Source: Echinococcus granulosus
Taxonomy: Eukaryota; Platyhelminthes; Cestoda; Cyclophyllidea; Taeniidae
Direction: 5' to 3'
NCBI RefSeq assembly: GCF_000524195.1
Contig: NW_020170417.1
Location: forward strand, 162,893 to 226,892
DNA length: 64,000 nt
Numbering within the stretch: position 1 is the stretch's first letter; each line of letters opens with the position of its first letter. Positions 38,201-50,452 of this stretch are shown here, one piece after another. The position numbers were made by a program, and so were the translations under genes. Under the pieces are notes generated by a model, which saw only the letters and a list, made by a program, of their open reading frames with translations, did no database searches and had not been told where the DNA came from.

Positions 38201-41200
38201 TGTTTTTATTCATGAATATCTCTTGTGATATTAGTACTGTTAATCTTCCAGTAAATTTGATCTTCATTATTCTTTGCATATGAATTAGAATTCCTTCGAA
38301 GTCGTCTTTTTTTCCCGTCTCTTGTGCCCATAATCAGCTGTAGTCCCCACAGTATCAGGGCGTCTAATCTTGTGGTGATGGTAGTGGCATTGGTGACGGT
38401 TTTCTGGTTGTTATGAATCAACCCTTTATTGAATTCATTTCCATTTTGCCCTTAATTGATACCTAGTGGGTTATGTGCTTACGATTTTCGATCCTTCTTG
38501 ATCATAATGGGAAACATTGCAAAGAAACGAATCAACCTTTGTTCGCCGTGGTGTTCTACGGATCTTGATTATTTTTGAGTCCAGCGGGTAGACTATTTTA
38601 GTTTTTCTGTACATAGGCCATCATAAGCAAGGTGGTTATCCATTCAGTACTGTATTTTTCCTCCACTTTTTAGCTTTTGATTCACCTGATTCCCTGTTTT
38701 TCTCACTTTTTCTGCCAATAGAGGTCTCGATTCTGACTTCCTTTCCTCCTCCGCCTGCCCCGAGGACAAAGTCAGCTGTCATGAGAACGAGGCGGATGTC
38801 AAGGCCCTGCACTATAGTCGGATCGGGAGGTCTTTCAAGGACTCGAAAATGGGCACTCAAAGTGAGTAATAAGCACACTAATTTCTGGTTGTTTGTTCCA
38901 GTGTACTTTGTTGACTCTCAGGAGAACCTAATTACTCCCTTCACCTTTGACACTACCTCATTTTAAGAGGAAAAACAAGTTAACATGAATGCTTTTGGCC
39001 GGTGTGGTTGTTTTTTTTCTGTCTAATCTACTTTTCGGAACCAAGTTTTTCCTACTTCCTACCCTTTGTATTCCAAGGCGAGCATATCAGTATGGGAGTT
39101 TTAGTGCTGGGGCGTTTTGTTTGGCTGGTGATTATAGAGAAGTTGAGTGTTTTAGTTGAACTTGTTTGAAAGTACTTGCAAAATTCCCTTACATTTTCGT
39201 CGCTCATTTTACTGGCGTAGAATTGAAGCAGCATTCTATTACTATATTATTGCAAATACTCGACGATAGGAGCTTTTTCTTTTATTCAATCCTGTCTTTA
39301 CGAAGTTTATGCCGAGAGTAAACTTAAACACTACACGGTTACCGACAGAGCATTAACTCAAGCGTGCTTCTTACAGTTGAATTTGTTGACAGTTCTTTTA
39401 TTTTTAACGCTAATGCCTATTAATTGTTAGCAAAAAACTTCTCTTAGTTCTTTTTTCTATTAACAAAGTAATTATTGGGTGTTTTCGATGATGTACTACT
39501 TATCCAAGTATCGCGCAGCTTCTCGGAGGAAATTTCGCAGCATATAGTAGACATTTTGTGACTTGAATGTGACGAACTAAAGCTAAGTCTTAAATAATTT
39601 TGACATAGAAAGTTGACATCCAAAACAATCATCGATGATAATGACTTGCCACATTAATTGGTTTGCGGTAAGATCTTGTTCGAAATGTAGTAACTTTTTA
39701 GCCACCTTTTTACCGCCCCCATCTTTTAAAATGGATTTTGTTACCGAATCAAGATGTTCATGGGTTTGATTTTGGCTACACGCTCCTGATGAATGGGACG
39801 ACATAATGCTTTTAAACCTAAGATTCCTTTTCTTCTTCTGCTTCCACTTCAATCTCTTAAACTGCTAGTATCTCCTCACTGTTTCTTACGAAAGCACAAC
39901 TGATGGTGCACTCTGTCCTTGGGAAGTAGACTGAGTTCCTGTATGTATTATTTTTACTGAATAGTCCAAACCGCATTTTGTTTTTTTTCATTCAAACGGT
40001 CACCATTGTGTAATGAGCTTATTTAAACTTTCTCATTTCATTGATTCTGTGGCCCATCAGAATGATTTGGATGTAAAACGAGGAATTATGGTTGCCCTTT
40101 AGTTACACCATTGTGCTTTGCGATTGTGCCGTTCTCTGGGCAAAAGTACCTCTCTTTTTAGCTATACCCATGAAGTTGATGGTGAGGTAAGATGAAGGTA
40201 CAACACTGCTGCATTTGAACCACGTTTTGGTTCACTTCACTACTACGCTACCACCCCTTCTTCCTTTGAGACGGTCATGGCTGTGTACTTGTATATTCAT
40301 TGCCACGTTTTGCTTTCATCGTTGCAGTCGCTTGGGGTGGCGAGTTCCTTGACACAGCCTGCCACACGGGTTCTGTATTGACACGCTGGTGTCGTAGCCT
40401 GGAGGCCTTCAGCCAGGCCTTTGCTGAGGACGTCGGCTCAGAGCATCGCAGCTACATGCTCGAACTGGCCCGCTTTCCCGATAAGGAGGCACGCTTTCGC
40501 AAGGAGATGGAGCGCCTTCGCAATGCCACTAGACGTGATCTCACTCTCGAGGTGGGCTTCCCCTTTCAGTTCCTTCTGTGGAGACAATTCATCCCCTTTT
40601 GTCCTACTCCTTGTCTTGACTAATCGCAGTCTCATTTTGATTAGTCTACTTCAGTACTTGATGAGTGGCGCCGTTTTCTTTTAAAGCTGAATTCGCTACC
40701 TGTCTTTTTAATTTCATTTCCGTCGGTCTTTTCTTCTGATCATTCATGTTTGATGCTTTTGGAGTTGTATATTTTACGTAGCTTAGGTCACGTCTAAATT
40801 ACACCTACCTATGTGAATTTGGAGTGTTGAAATAATGCGAACTCTTTTTGAAATTTGCTTTTAATAGTGATTTTTGATCCTCTTATTAGGCTGACATCAA
40901 GCAAATGCACAATTAATTATTACGCACCAAAGGTTGCTAGTTTAGTGACCTTTGATTGCAAGAGTGAGATATTTATATCGTTCCCTGAGCGGAAAGCTCC
41001 ATTTATTTCCGCTCTATTTACGAAGCTGATCACGTAGCATGAAGGAGTGTCATTTAAAGCCATTTGCATGCATCTTTTCTTGATCCTTTTATCTAATTGC
41101 CTGACAGATCATCCGAGACAGATTTTTGCTAATTGGACCCGTCCTCCAGGTACCATATCTTCATTTAATGTTATGTTGTACTCTAGACAGAACTAAATGA

Positions 41201-44200
41201 ACCGTTTTTTACACCTCGTATTGTTGCAGTAACAGTGTTATGCTACACGACAGGGAATTTGTCTGACTTTGAAAAACCTGTTATAAGTGTAAACTCTATC
41301 AAAGATAGTTTGACACTGCATTGATCTCGTCCATAATTTACCTATCTTTGTTATTCATCCATGCCTCTTCCTGTAGTGTTAATCAATGAACGTTCAGGCA
41401 GTTTTTCCTTTGATTGGCATATTAGGTCCTTTAAAAATTTATTCCCATACCTCCCTTTTTTGACTGTTAAATTTAGTTTCTCCTCATTAAAAGTTTTCCA
41501 TGCATTGGTAGTTTTACACCAGTGTTCCTGTCCATTTACACCATCAGGATGTAAGATTGTGTCATTGCCCAAAAGAGTAATTTCTCCCCCTCCCTCTTCC
41601 TCTTCGCTGTTGCAGCAACGAGATACGGTAGACCGGTACACGAGCTCACGATTGTTCCTCAGCTTAATAACCTATTTTTCTATGAGGCCTTCCTAATTTC
41701 CTCCTGGAGCAATTCTCCAACCTTCTTTCCCTCCGAATTAGTTTCGATTATAACAAATGATGTATTTTATCCTCAATATTGAAGTGCCCTTTTCTAACTC
41801 GATATTTGCGGCACCCATCGTAATCCGTGGGTGAAAGTTTCATCACATTTTTTTCCAAGCCACTTTCGATTTCTGTGTACTGAAAGTGTAGGTGTTTCAT
41901 GAAACCGAATATTTTTTTTTCCTTAATGATTCACTTTCATAAGGGCGTACCCACTTTGTGCAAAGTGGTTAAAGATTTATTCTTATGTAGCGTAATTGGA
42001 GTTGGCGAACTTTGGTCTTATGGAGACTTGCTAGTGCATATCATGCCACAGTCTCCTGTTGAGAAAAATCAACTGCGAGCCATATGCTTCACTGTTCTAC
42101 CATGACATTAGCTCTTGCACTATTGCCCATAGTGATTTATTCAAATCCTAAGATTTATCCTGCGACCAAAAACGTTACATCTATTTTGTTATTTTTCTTA
42201 AACTCAACTAATTTGGTGCTATCAATCATCCTAAGCCGATAATGCACACACGCCGCATGCTTGGGGCTCTGGGTGCAGGTGAGGAAGTCGAGGCTTCACG
42301 TACACGTAACGTGTCAACGGTGACTTAATTGTTTGGGTCAACTGTGCATTTTCTTCCACTACGTGTGTATTTTTCGAATTGCCAAATTCCTTCCCAGTTT
42401 ATCTTAAGAGGAGAAACACCGAATTGATCGCTTCATTGTTGTTGTGGCAGTTATCATCATCAGCTCACACTGCCCTTGTTCTAAGCGTTCATCTATTATT
42501 TTTCAACATCACAGGTAGAACGCGAGCCAAATGCCCTAATCATCTCCACAGTGCGTCAGTTGAACACGGAGTTCAGCCGTCGTCTCTCTCAGACCTCTAC
42601 GATCACCCAAATGCTAATCATGCGTGACTCGTTCCCATCCCGTTACTCGGACCTGCATCTCCCCGATGCTGCCGCTTCCCAACAACCCTCTCCAAACCTC
42701 TCTGCTGCCGCTTCACCAATCCTCTCCTGCCGACGATTAAAGGTCACTTTCAAGGATGAACCGGGCGAGGGATCCGGTGTGGCGAGGTCCTTCATCACCG
42801 CCTTCTCTGAGGCCGTCCTTTCCAATATTGCTCTGCCCGATCTCTCGCCACTCTTTGCCTCTGTCAACGGGGCTCACAGCGCTCCCTCCGCTTCGGGTTA
42901 GTCCTCCTTTCTTATTTCCTCATTCCCCCGTTTTCGCCAAATGTCTAGTGTTTTTCCGTTGATCACACAGATCCATTTCAACCGAGATCATCCTCCCTCT
43001 TGATGGCGGCGACGTCGCGTCTGTTAACACGATTGCGATTACCCTACAGTTCACAAGTCACTTCGGCTCAGCAGCCTCCCCCCGCTACCTCCACCACTAC
43101 CACGTCAGTGCTCACTCCCACGGTCTCCACCAGACTAAGACGCGGTGACCTGCATGCGGTGGGCCCGGCATCTCGTGCCCTCTTCCGAAATCCGGTTACT
43201 TCTTCCATCTCAATTAATCTCTCATCCTCTTCTTCCGCTAATACAACTGCCGCATCGGCGCCCAACGCTTCAGTAGAGCGAGAAGATGAGGAGAGGGAGA
43301 GAATGGAAGATAGGAACATTGGTCCTGAGCTGGCTACCTCTCCTTCCACTTCAAGGTTTGTCGCATTGTCGTTTAAACTATTCCGTCTCTGTGATTGGAG
43401 CATAACAGGAATGGTAATTTGGATCAATTGGTAAAATATCTTTTGATGTGTCTTAAACCGGCCAAACCACTTTTACTACCATGATTAACAGAGTTCTAGT
43501 GGGGAATTTGATGGCACAGCTCAGAACAGATGATTTATTGTTCTAATACAACATTAATACTGGCACTATTGAGTTGACGCATTCAGATGTTGGCCCAAGA
43601 GCACTCTACGCCTACTCCGTTGTTTTAAACTCAGCGTATCGGTTCGGGACACGATTCGATTTAGCTAGTTGCGATGATTTGACAAGAAGTACATTTCACA
43701 CATCTGTCGCACATGTGTGGTAGTGCACCAGTTTTGATCATTTTGTGCTCCACCACTGCTTCCACATCTATGGAGCTTTTTGAGTATTTTCATGGTAAAT
43801 TTTTAAGACCGTTGGCATTTTCTCATCTTATCGTCGTACTTACATGTCCATCGGTTCAATTAGGAAGCGCGTACTGCAAACCAGCATATCCACGGTCTCA
43901 TCTTCTCCCGCTCTGCCGTTTCTTTTCCAATTAAAAACTTATCCCGTGCATGAATCGTTGAACAGTTAGGGTCTGTGTCCTTTATTCAGTGGTGTTTTTA
44001 ATCCTTTTTCGTAATCACTCCAACTGCGCTGCTCTATGAATTGTAAAAATTACCATGGTGCAGTCTCGACTTTGATTCGATTTATGCGAATCAGTACAAC
44101 CCCTTGGGAATCCTAACCGTTTCATGAGAATCGCCTTAAAGGTTGGCTTTGATGATTTCAAATTTCGTATCGTGGCATTTGATTTCTTGCTCAAGCCAAT

Positions 44201-47200
44201 GCTTTTTCACTGTAGTTTAAAATTTCCTCAAATTTAGCCATTCGTTAGATCATTTTGGTTGAAAATTAGTCAACCGATGTTAGTTAAGAGCGCTTTCGTG
44301 CTAAAAGTATAAAATCTCCTCTTCGTAACTTCGACCACCGAAAAATGTCTCCCATAAGCCTACGTTAAATTCGACTCAAGATAAGTTTAACTTGTAATAG
44401 TACTCGTGATCTGTGACCTCAACGGTTGTTGATTTGTGTCAACGCCCTCTTAACCGCCTTTTCTGTCATGGTTCTAATTAACTTTTTTGCCCCATTCAGC
44501 TTTCTCTTGATATGAAAATCCATTTTCGATAGGGTCTGCTTCACATCATTTAACTTTGAAGCAGGTAGGGCGATGACGGCTTATTCTTAAGTGTGATTGA
44601 CGTAGTTGCAGGCAAACTTTTCCCATTTATATGATTTCAATCTAAATTTATGCTTGTAAGCACTTAGTGTCTAAATCAAACCTTGCTTTTTTATTTGGTA
44701 CTTTCTCTGGAATCTTTGACAATCACTTGGGCTAAGCAAGTGTCCACTACCACTGAATTATTTCAATTATCTGCACTTTGATTAGATTTCTTTTTGGTGG
44801 AGGGTTAATGTTATTTATAGCCTAACAGCATAATAAAAACCATATTTTTTTTATTAGAACAAATCACAATCTAACCACCATGCAATCTTGAGACTAGAAA
44901 TGGTTGTTTTGGGGATCTTTATGTGCTCTTTTCTCCTCGATTTGGCATCTCAGTTCTTTCATATCCTATTGAGTGTCAATAGCTTGGAAACACTTCGCTA
45001 TGAAAGCTGTTTGACGATCATGTATATGGCAAATGGAGGGGTCAAGTGTGACTTTATAGCGCATCTTGAAATGCCTTTGTGTGGGTGAATTCTCATAAAC
45101 TGGAGTCACTACTGTACTTTTGTGCGGTTACTGCCTTGGGCGTCTGACCTAAATGTTTATTATCTAAATTCAGTCAGAAGCTTTCCGCTGTAGTGCGGAC
45201 GCCTCTAGTCGATTGTCTAGTGCTAAGACTACTGACTCCTCCAGTAGGCGACAAACAAGTGGATGAATTGGACTGAAAATGCCCTCTTTAAGTTCTATTT
45301 TGTATATATAAGTCCTCCAAGTTGAGCAATTCAGCCAGTGAGTTACGCCATGCCTGCACCAGAACTTAAACATGGGTTGGTTTTAATACTACTTTGAAAT
45401 GATTTTAACGAGTTTTCTACCGGCATCACATCCATGCGACACCACGGTTTTACTCTTTGAGTGATGAGTTCTTTGTCTCTTTATGGTAGCTAGTTGCGTC
45501 TGTTCGTGTTGCAATGCATTTGAATGAGTTTAAGACCGTAAAGTAGTTATTATGGAAATTGATTACACTTTGTTATTGTTGCGCAGTGCTTAACTTCGTT
45601 CGACGGGAGTAAGTGTTAGTGTCTCATGGGAACAATAAAGCGTCTGGTCTTCTGTGATTGACTCATCTGAAACCCTGGTAGCAAATACACTGGGATATTA
45701 AAACAATTCCAAATATATTTTTTAATCATACTGTATTTGGGATACCGAAGTCACAAAGGGACGTCATGTTATTGTAGGGGAACCGGAGGAAATGTTACTG
45801 GCCGGTCACATTTCTGATTATTTAATCTTTCTTTTTAATTTCAACTCTAGGGAAAGTGTGAAGACGTCCGGTGAAGTACCAACCACGACAGCAGAGACGG
45901 TTGGTAGCGGCGGTGGAGCGGTGGAGCGCGCACCCCTCTTCTGGCAGCCTGGCATCACAGGCTTCTACTCGCCTCGTGGCATTGGTTCAAACCTGCCGCC
46001 GGACTCACCTGAACTTCTTTGTCGTCTCTCCTTGTACCGGTATGTGACCTAGTTTAACTTGGTTTGTAGATAGGGTATCAAAACAATAGACTAGACCGTA
46101 TCCAATGTGCCGTGAAACCTCTAATTTCGAACCAGTCATTCATTCGTTTTTTTGATAAGCTTATATTAACATGTTCTTAACCGGACAGTGGGAGGGAAGA
46201 AATGTTTTTCACAATTTACTGCGAGGAACAAGAATTACTTTGCTTTCTAGAAGAATGTGCGCGACAGTCTGTTAGTCAATAGAGTAGGTCTGCGCGCAAA
46301 TTCTGTGCAGTTTTATCAACTCTCCCACTTTGTGAACGAGTGGCTTCAAAAGTCTATCTTACGTTTTTTCCCTTTAAGCATCTTATCATTATTCAGATCA
46401 TGCTCCCTTTCAGATCTATCCCTTGTTTTGGTTTGCCATTTGTCTTTGTGTTGTGGAATTCGGGATCCAGCTAATGCATACTCTATTTTTTAGTTTTAAT
46501 TGAGCTAACTAATTGCGCACACGGTTCATGTTACAACTGATAATGTGACTCGTTTACATTGCTGATACATCAGCTATCCAACATCGTTTAAATTTACCGT
46601 TCCAAATTGCAGTTGCGTCGGTCGAGTGATTGGTCTGTGTCTACTCTTCAACGAGACTTGCCCATTGCGCTTCAACCGTCATGTCTTGAAGTACATCCTT
46701 GGACGTCCACTGTGTTGGCACGACTTTGCTTTCTACAACACTACCGTCTATGAGGGCCTGCGTCAGCTCCTGCTCTACACCACCACGGAACGGTCTGAAG
46801 GTGTAAGTGCTGGCTGCCATTATCACTATAGAGTCGCTGTATCATCTGGTGATGTCACAGTACAATTATCGTTGTTGAGCAGGCTAATAATTCAATCATT
46901 AAGTCCTTTTTACCAGAGGCTGAGCACTCACTGATTTTGGTGATTGAAAGGGCCCATGGTGCTTCGTTTAGTCTGAGTTTGATCGGTTGATTCACATAAT
47001 TATTTTGAAGAACTAAATGGAGAGTTGGTGTTATAATTCGACCCTATAAGAGTGTCACAAACTTTACTCCTACAATCTCACATTGCCGTCTTTTACCGGT
47101 CAGTAGTACAATAAAGGATCATTAATGCTTTGTGCCTATTCAGTTACCCACTTTCAATAGATCATTTTTCACCGCCTTGATTGTGTTCTTCATTAGTCAA

Positions 47201-49587
47201 TGAACTTATTTTGCACCGTTCATCCCTACGGTAGTTCTTTTCCAAACTTTACCCCAAGTATACTGATATAGTGATGTACCTACTTATCCCCACCTAAGTT
47301 GGCTACTTATTGTCATTAAGAGTAGCCGGATCATTAACCACTCATTTTTACAGGCTTCAGACTCGATTCGAGATTACAGTCTCACCTTCTCACTGATAAT
47401 GGCTCCGGAAGAGGGTGGCAGTGCTGGTAGTGACGGTAGTTCGTCCACTCCCCAACAACATCTCCTTGTTCCTGGCGGTGACGAAATCGAGGTGGATTCG
47501 GAGAAGATATACGAATTTGTTAAACGGTATACCGAATTTAAAATGGTCGAAGCCGTTAAGGAGCCTCTTGAGGTAAGTTTTTGTTTTGATGATCCAAAGC
47601 CTCTTTCGTGTATATGTGTGTATACTGGCATTGCTTCATGTTTCACAAGCACCTCGAAAAGCCGGAATCGAATACAGTTTATGCCGACGTGACGGCGGCA
47701 CCCGAGACTATGGAAAAACGCTTTTGACTGGCATATTTATTGCAAATGAACAAGGCTTTGAATCTTACAATAAAATGTCTTTTATCTGCTGTGATGTGAT
47801 TTATTTTAGTGATAAAAAACTTTAAGATGATTATCAATCTGAATTGCTTAACTACAAAATCATTCCATCGTTCAGCACATGTACTCCCATTACCGTAGTC
47901 TATCTCCAAGCCTCACCTTATCTATTTATTTCCACCTTCTTTCCAGCAAATACGGCTGGGCGTTTTCGACGTCCTCCCTGCAAATGCCCTGGATGGTCTG
48001 ACTGCGGAAGACCTACGACTTCTACTGAATGGCATCTGGGATGTTGACGTGGATCTCTTGGCCAGTTACACAACCTTCCTGGACGAGTCCAATTGCGGTG
48101 CTGCCGCTGCTGCTGCAGCTGCTGAAGGCGGGGTTCAAAGCGAGGGCGCTACTGAAACCACCACCACCGCCAGTGCTGCCAATGAGCGTGTGGCTCGTCT
48201 CAAGCGCTGGTTCTGGCATATCGTTAGGAGTCTCGACTCTCGGCAGCGTCAGGATTTGGCAAGTCTTTTTCTCTTCATTCCGTACTGCCTAGTTGGGTGA
48301 AGCTTTGATCCTTTTAAGCTGTCAGTGGATTTCATTTCGGTAGCAGTGGCAGTAGACATCTTCATTATTATCACTACCCCTGTGTTTCCGTTAAACTCAT
48401 ATTTCACTATTGCGTTCCCATATTAATGTCTGCCGCTGCTATCTCGAACTTCGTTGTGTCGTTTTTCATGAACGGTATATTTTACCAACGGAGCGGAGTA
48501 TAGGTACCATCGCGGTGCTGTCACTCAACGTCCTTGAATAGAAATAACGCTAACCTTTCTTTTGGGAATTAGGTATGCTTAACCTAGGCTTTTAAACCAG
48601 CTCAACATGTCTTTTCTCCATCTGTTGGGTTTGAGCATAGACAATCATGGCTAAGTGCCTATGGTGGTAGGTTGCGTAGATAGTCATCTGGCAGGCGATT
48701 TGCTGGCCCTGATACTTTAATGAACCGGAGCATTAGTGAATCCGGGTCAAACTTCATGCTTTCTTGCAAGTCCTGAGGCTCTTATTCACTGGATTTTTTG
48801 AATGATTTTCAGAATTTCTACTGTCTGTAACCAACTGGGTATCTAGGGTTATTGTTCGTCTATCACACAAATGCGGATACTTTCGAGCACTTTAACCTAC
48901 CTACATAAATCATAAGTCTATGGAAGAAAATTGGTCTCCACTACTCAGCCCCAATGTGAATACTGATTGGTGCTCTTGAAATACTTCCGCTGTCCATGTT
49001 ACTTAGTTCATGCCGGAATGTTCCTGCTCTGGTGGAATTTATGCATAATTTACGGACCGACGGCACCGTTATCTCAAACTGATCGTCTTTTTGTAAAGTA
49101 CAAAGGCACCCATCTGACCATTCAGTGGTCGCACCTCACGTTCAGAGAAGATTAGACTTTCTCAATCGAACCCTAGTCTTTCTACAGTGGATGACCACAG
49201 AACTATGGTATTTCCGTAATTGTGGCTGTCACGAGACAATCCGTCTGCTCGATCCGTCGATGTGGGCTCAAGTATGCTGATATCTGGCGTATCCGGCTAA
49301 ACAAACTGACTAATTGACGATAGTTGCATGGCCAGAGTGATTATTTACCCTTGCGGGGTTTTCTCTGTTTCCAGCTGTACTTTTGGACATCGTCACCGGC
49401 CCTGCCAGCGAGTGCACAGGGCTTCGCACCAATGCCCACCATCATGATCCGACCTGCGGACGACCAGCATTTGCCTACGGCAAACACGTGCATCTCGCGG
49501 CTCTACTTGCCACTCTATTCCTCTAAGCATATTCTCCGCGAGAAACTCCTCCAGGCCATTGAGACGCGCAGTTTCGGCTTCGTATAA
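17269..49587 (+). CDS. UBR5: E3 ubiquitin-protein ligase UBR5/Hyd (UBA, UBR box, HECT)
   Basis: N-degron-recognising HECT ligase. Exons: 17269-17403, 17448-17497, 17592-17808, 17879-18349, 18394-18615, 18697-19693, 21083-21525, 21590-22015, 22672-23055, 23216-23505, 24545-24953, 26512-27282, 28287-28603, 28953-29133, 32314-32649, 33052-34257, 34328-34538, 34609-34832, 34899-35388, 36002-36039, 36266-36613, 37765-38135, 38722-38861, 40328-40551, 42515-42896, 42971-43355, 45851-46039, 46613-46802, 47354-47572, 47947-48258, 49375-49587. Sum 10,791 nt, 3596 aa (human about 2800). All junctions keep phase; introns are GT-AG except the last (GC-AG). An in-frame TGA precedes the ATG. UBA about residues 117-166, RCC1-like N-terminal part, UBR box about 1395-1457, acidic tract about 2144-2285, HECT about 3040-3596 with Cys3565. 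No MLLE/PABC domain is seen. Ends of exons 2 and 10 are the least certain. Confidence 0.94.
17592..18349 (+). other. UBR5: UBA domain exons of UBR5
   Basis: Exons 3 and 4 (17592-17808, 17879-18349) encode [15 protein letters not shown], then after a 70-nt intron [20 protein letters not shown] and [11 protein letters not shown]. This is the ubiquitin-binding UBA helix bundle of UBR5/Hyd, nearly collinear with the vertebrate protein. It is followed by an acidic segment and an Arg-rich stretch, as in the family. Confidence 0.93.
26512..27282 (+). other. UBR5: UBR box (zinc-binding degron-recognition) exon of UBR5
   Basis: A single 771-nt exon encodes [51 protein letters not shown]: the Cys/His ligands of the UBR zinc fold in the family order. 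Just after it comes a Gly/Ser-rich low-complexity insert (about 27008-27075), absent from vertebrate UBR5, and then the conserved HDLEPP motif. N-terminal basic residue recognition is known for this box in other animals. Confidence 0.95.
29134..32313 (+). other. Large UBR5 intron 14 (3.2 kb) and other long UBR5 introns
   Basis: Introns above 300 bp are 19694-21082, 22016-22671, 23506-24544, 24954-26511, 27283-28286, 29134-32313, 32650-33051, 35389-36001, 36614-37764, 38136-38721, 38862-40327, 40552-42514, 43356-45850, 46040-46612, 46803-47353, 47573-47946 and 48259-49374. I found no convincing exon, RNA gene or recognisable mobile element in them. Their pyrimidine-rich plus strand fits transcription in this direction. 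Unannotated old repeats cannot be excluded. Confidence 0.6.
33052..34257 (+). other. UBR5: Low-complexity exon 16 of UBR5: basic/His start, Gly run, long Asp/Glu tract
   Basis: This 1206-nt exon opens with a His/Arg-rich stretch, passes a poly-Gly run (about 33528-33560) and ends in a Glu/Asp-dominated tract (about 33860-34240). An acidic region lies at the same place in vertebrate UBR5. GAG/GAA/GAT triplet runs leave two other frames and the antisense strand open, giving spurious reading frames. The following 70-nt intron offers two acceptors (34289, 34327); only the second avoids a stop. Confidence 0.88.
42515..49587 (+). other. UBR5: HECT catalytic domain exons of UBR5
   Basis: Exons 25-31. 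The N-lobe begins with [18 protein letters not shown] in exon 25. After a low-complexity insert (exon 26) it resumes with [17 protein letters not shown] (exon 27) and [45 protein letters not shown] (exon 28). The C-lobe has [44 protein letters not shown] and the C-terminal FGFV. The catalytic Cys codon is 49489-49491, 31 residues from the end, exactly as in human UBR5. In vertebrates an MLLE domain sits between the two N-lobe parts; none is visible here. Confidence 0.93.
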
Positions 49588-49838
49588 TCCTCGTCCTCTG
49601 TCTTGCTCACTGCATAATTCTACGTTGTGTGCACGTTTGTGTATGTATTTACAACTTCCTCCCCGGCTTCTCGCACCATCCTTCTGTTTAATTGTATACG
49701 GCGGAGATTTGACTGTTGATTCGTTTGTCCCCTTTGGCACTTGGTTGGGACTGACATTCGGTTTGTCAAATCGGCCAGTATTTGGGTTTTATGGGATGAA
49801 GTTGGTGTATTTGTGGTATATGGCTGAAATTATGCAAA

Positions 49839-49844
49839 AATAAA
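49839..49844 (+). terminator. UBR5: Polyadenylation signal of UBR5
   Basis: AATAAA 252 bp after the UBR5 stop, in otherwise non-coding sequence. It is the first canonical signal noticed downstream. Confidence 0.6.
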
Positions 49845-50452
49845 TTGCAAGAAATTGACGAATTGTCGTGGTTAGTGTTAGTCATCTAACTCATTGATTG
49901 GAGGGAGTGGGAGCTGCGCAGGGAGTGTGTCTGCCTTCATCTGTGAAAAGCGTCCACGAACAGATAATGATGGAGGAGTTATGCTTACGGTGTCACCATT
50001 CAAGTCGCATCTTTTACCTGAATTCCAATATTTATTCAAATGAATGTTGGCGACGTTGCAGATCTACATTCCATCTTTAATTCAGACGTTGGATTCGTCC
50101 ATAGGTCTAGTCACATTTTAGCACTGAACTTAGATTGTTATCTTCGGGTGTGGGTTTCCTTCTTTGGTTGGAGCTTAACCTTCTTAAGACCGCAAATTTC
50201 ATTTTTAAAATTCAGCTAGCTTCAACTGAACCATATTTCAAGTCATCGTACCGGTGGGGCTTCCTAGTGATCATTCCAGGTTATTTCTCTGCTAGAACCC
50301 CTTATCATCTTCCATGCCAATTTGTTAGCTTAGAGTCCTAGATACGCAACGCCTAACCTGAGGTACAAGGGGCAGCTCGGCTTTTAATCTAACGGGACAG
50401 TATGAGAACCCAGCCTCCCGCTACATTTAGGGTAGGTCAATGGCGCAGGTTC
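49845..50452. other. Non-coding stretch between UBR5 and an old TRIM element
   Basis: About 600 bp in which I see no gene, RNA or clear repeat. The right edge is where recognisable LTR sequence of the old element begins. Confidence 0.5.

Noticed and set aside
43713..45088. Frames of 60-75 codons in UBR5 intron 26 as possible MLLE exon
   Set aside because: Sequences are hydrophobic or random-looking and lack MLLE helices; the flanking exons already join in phase.
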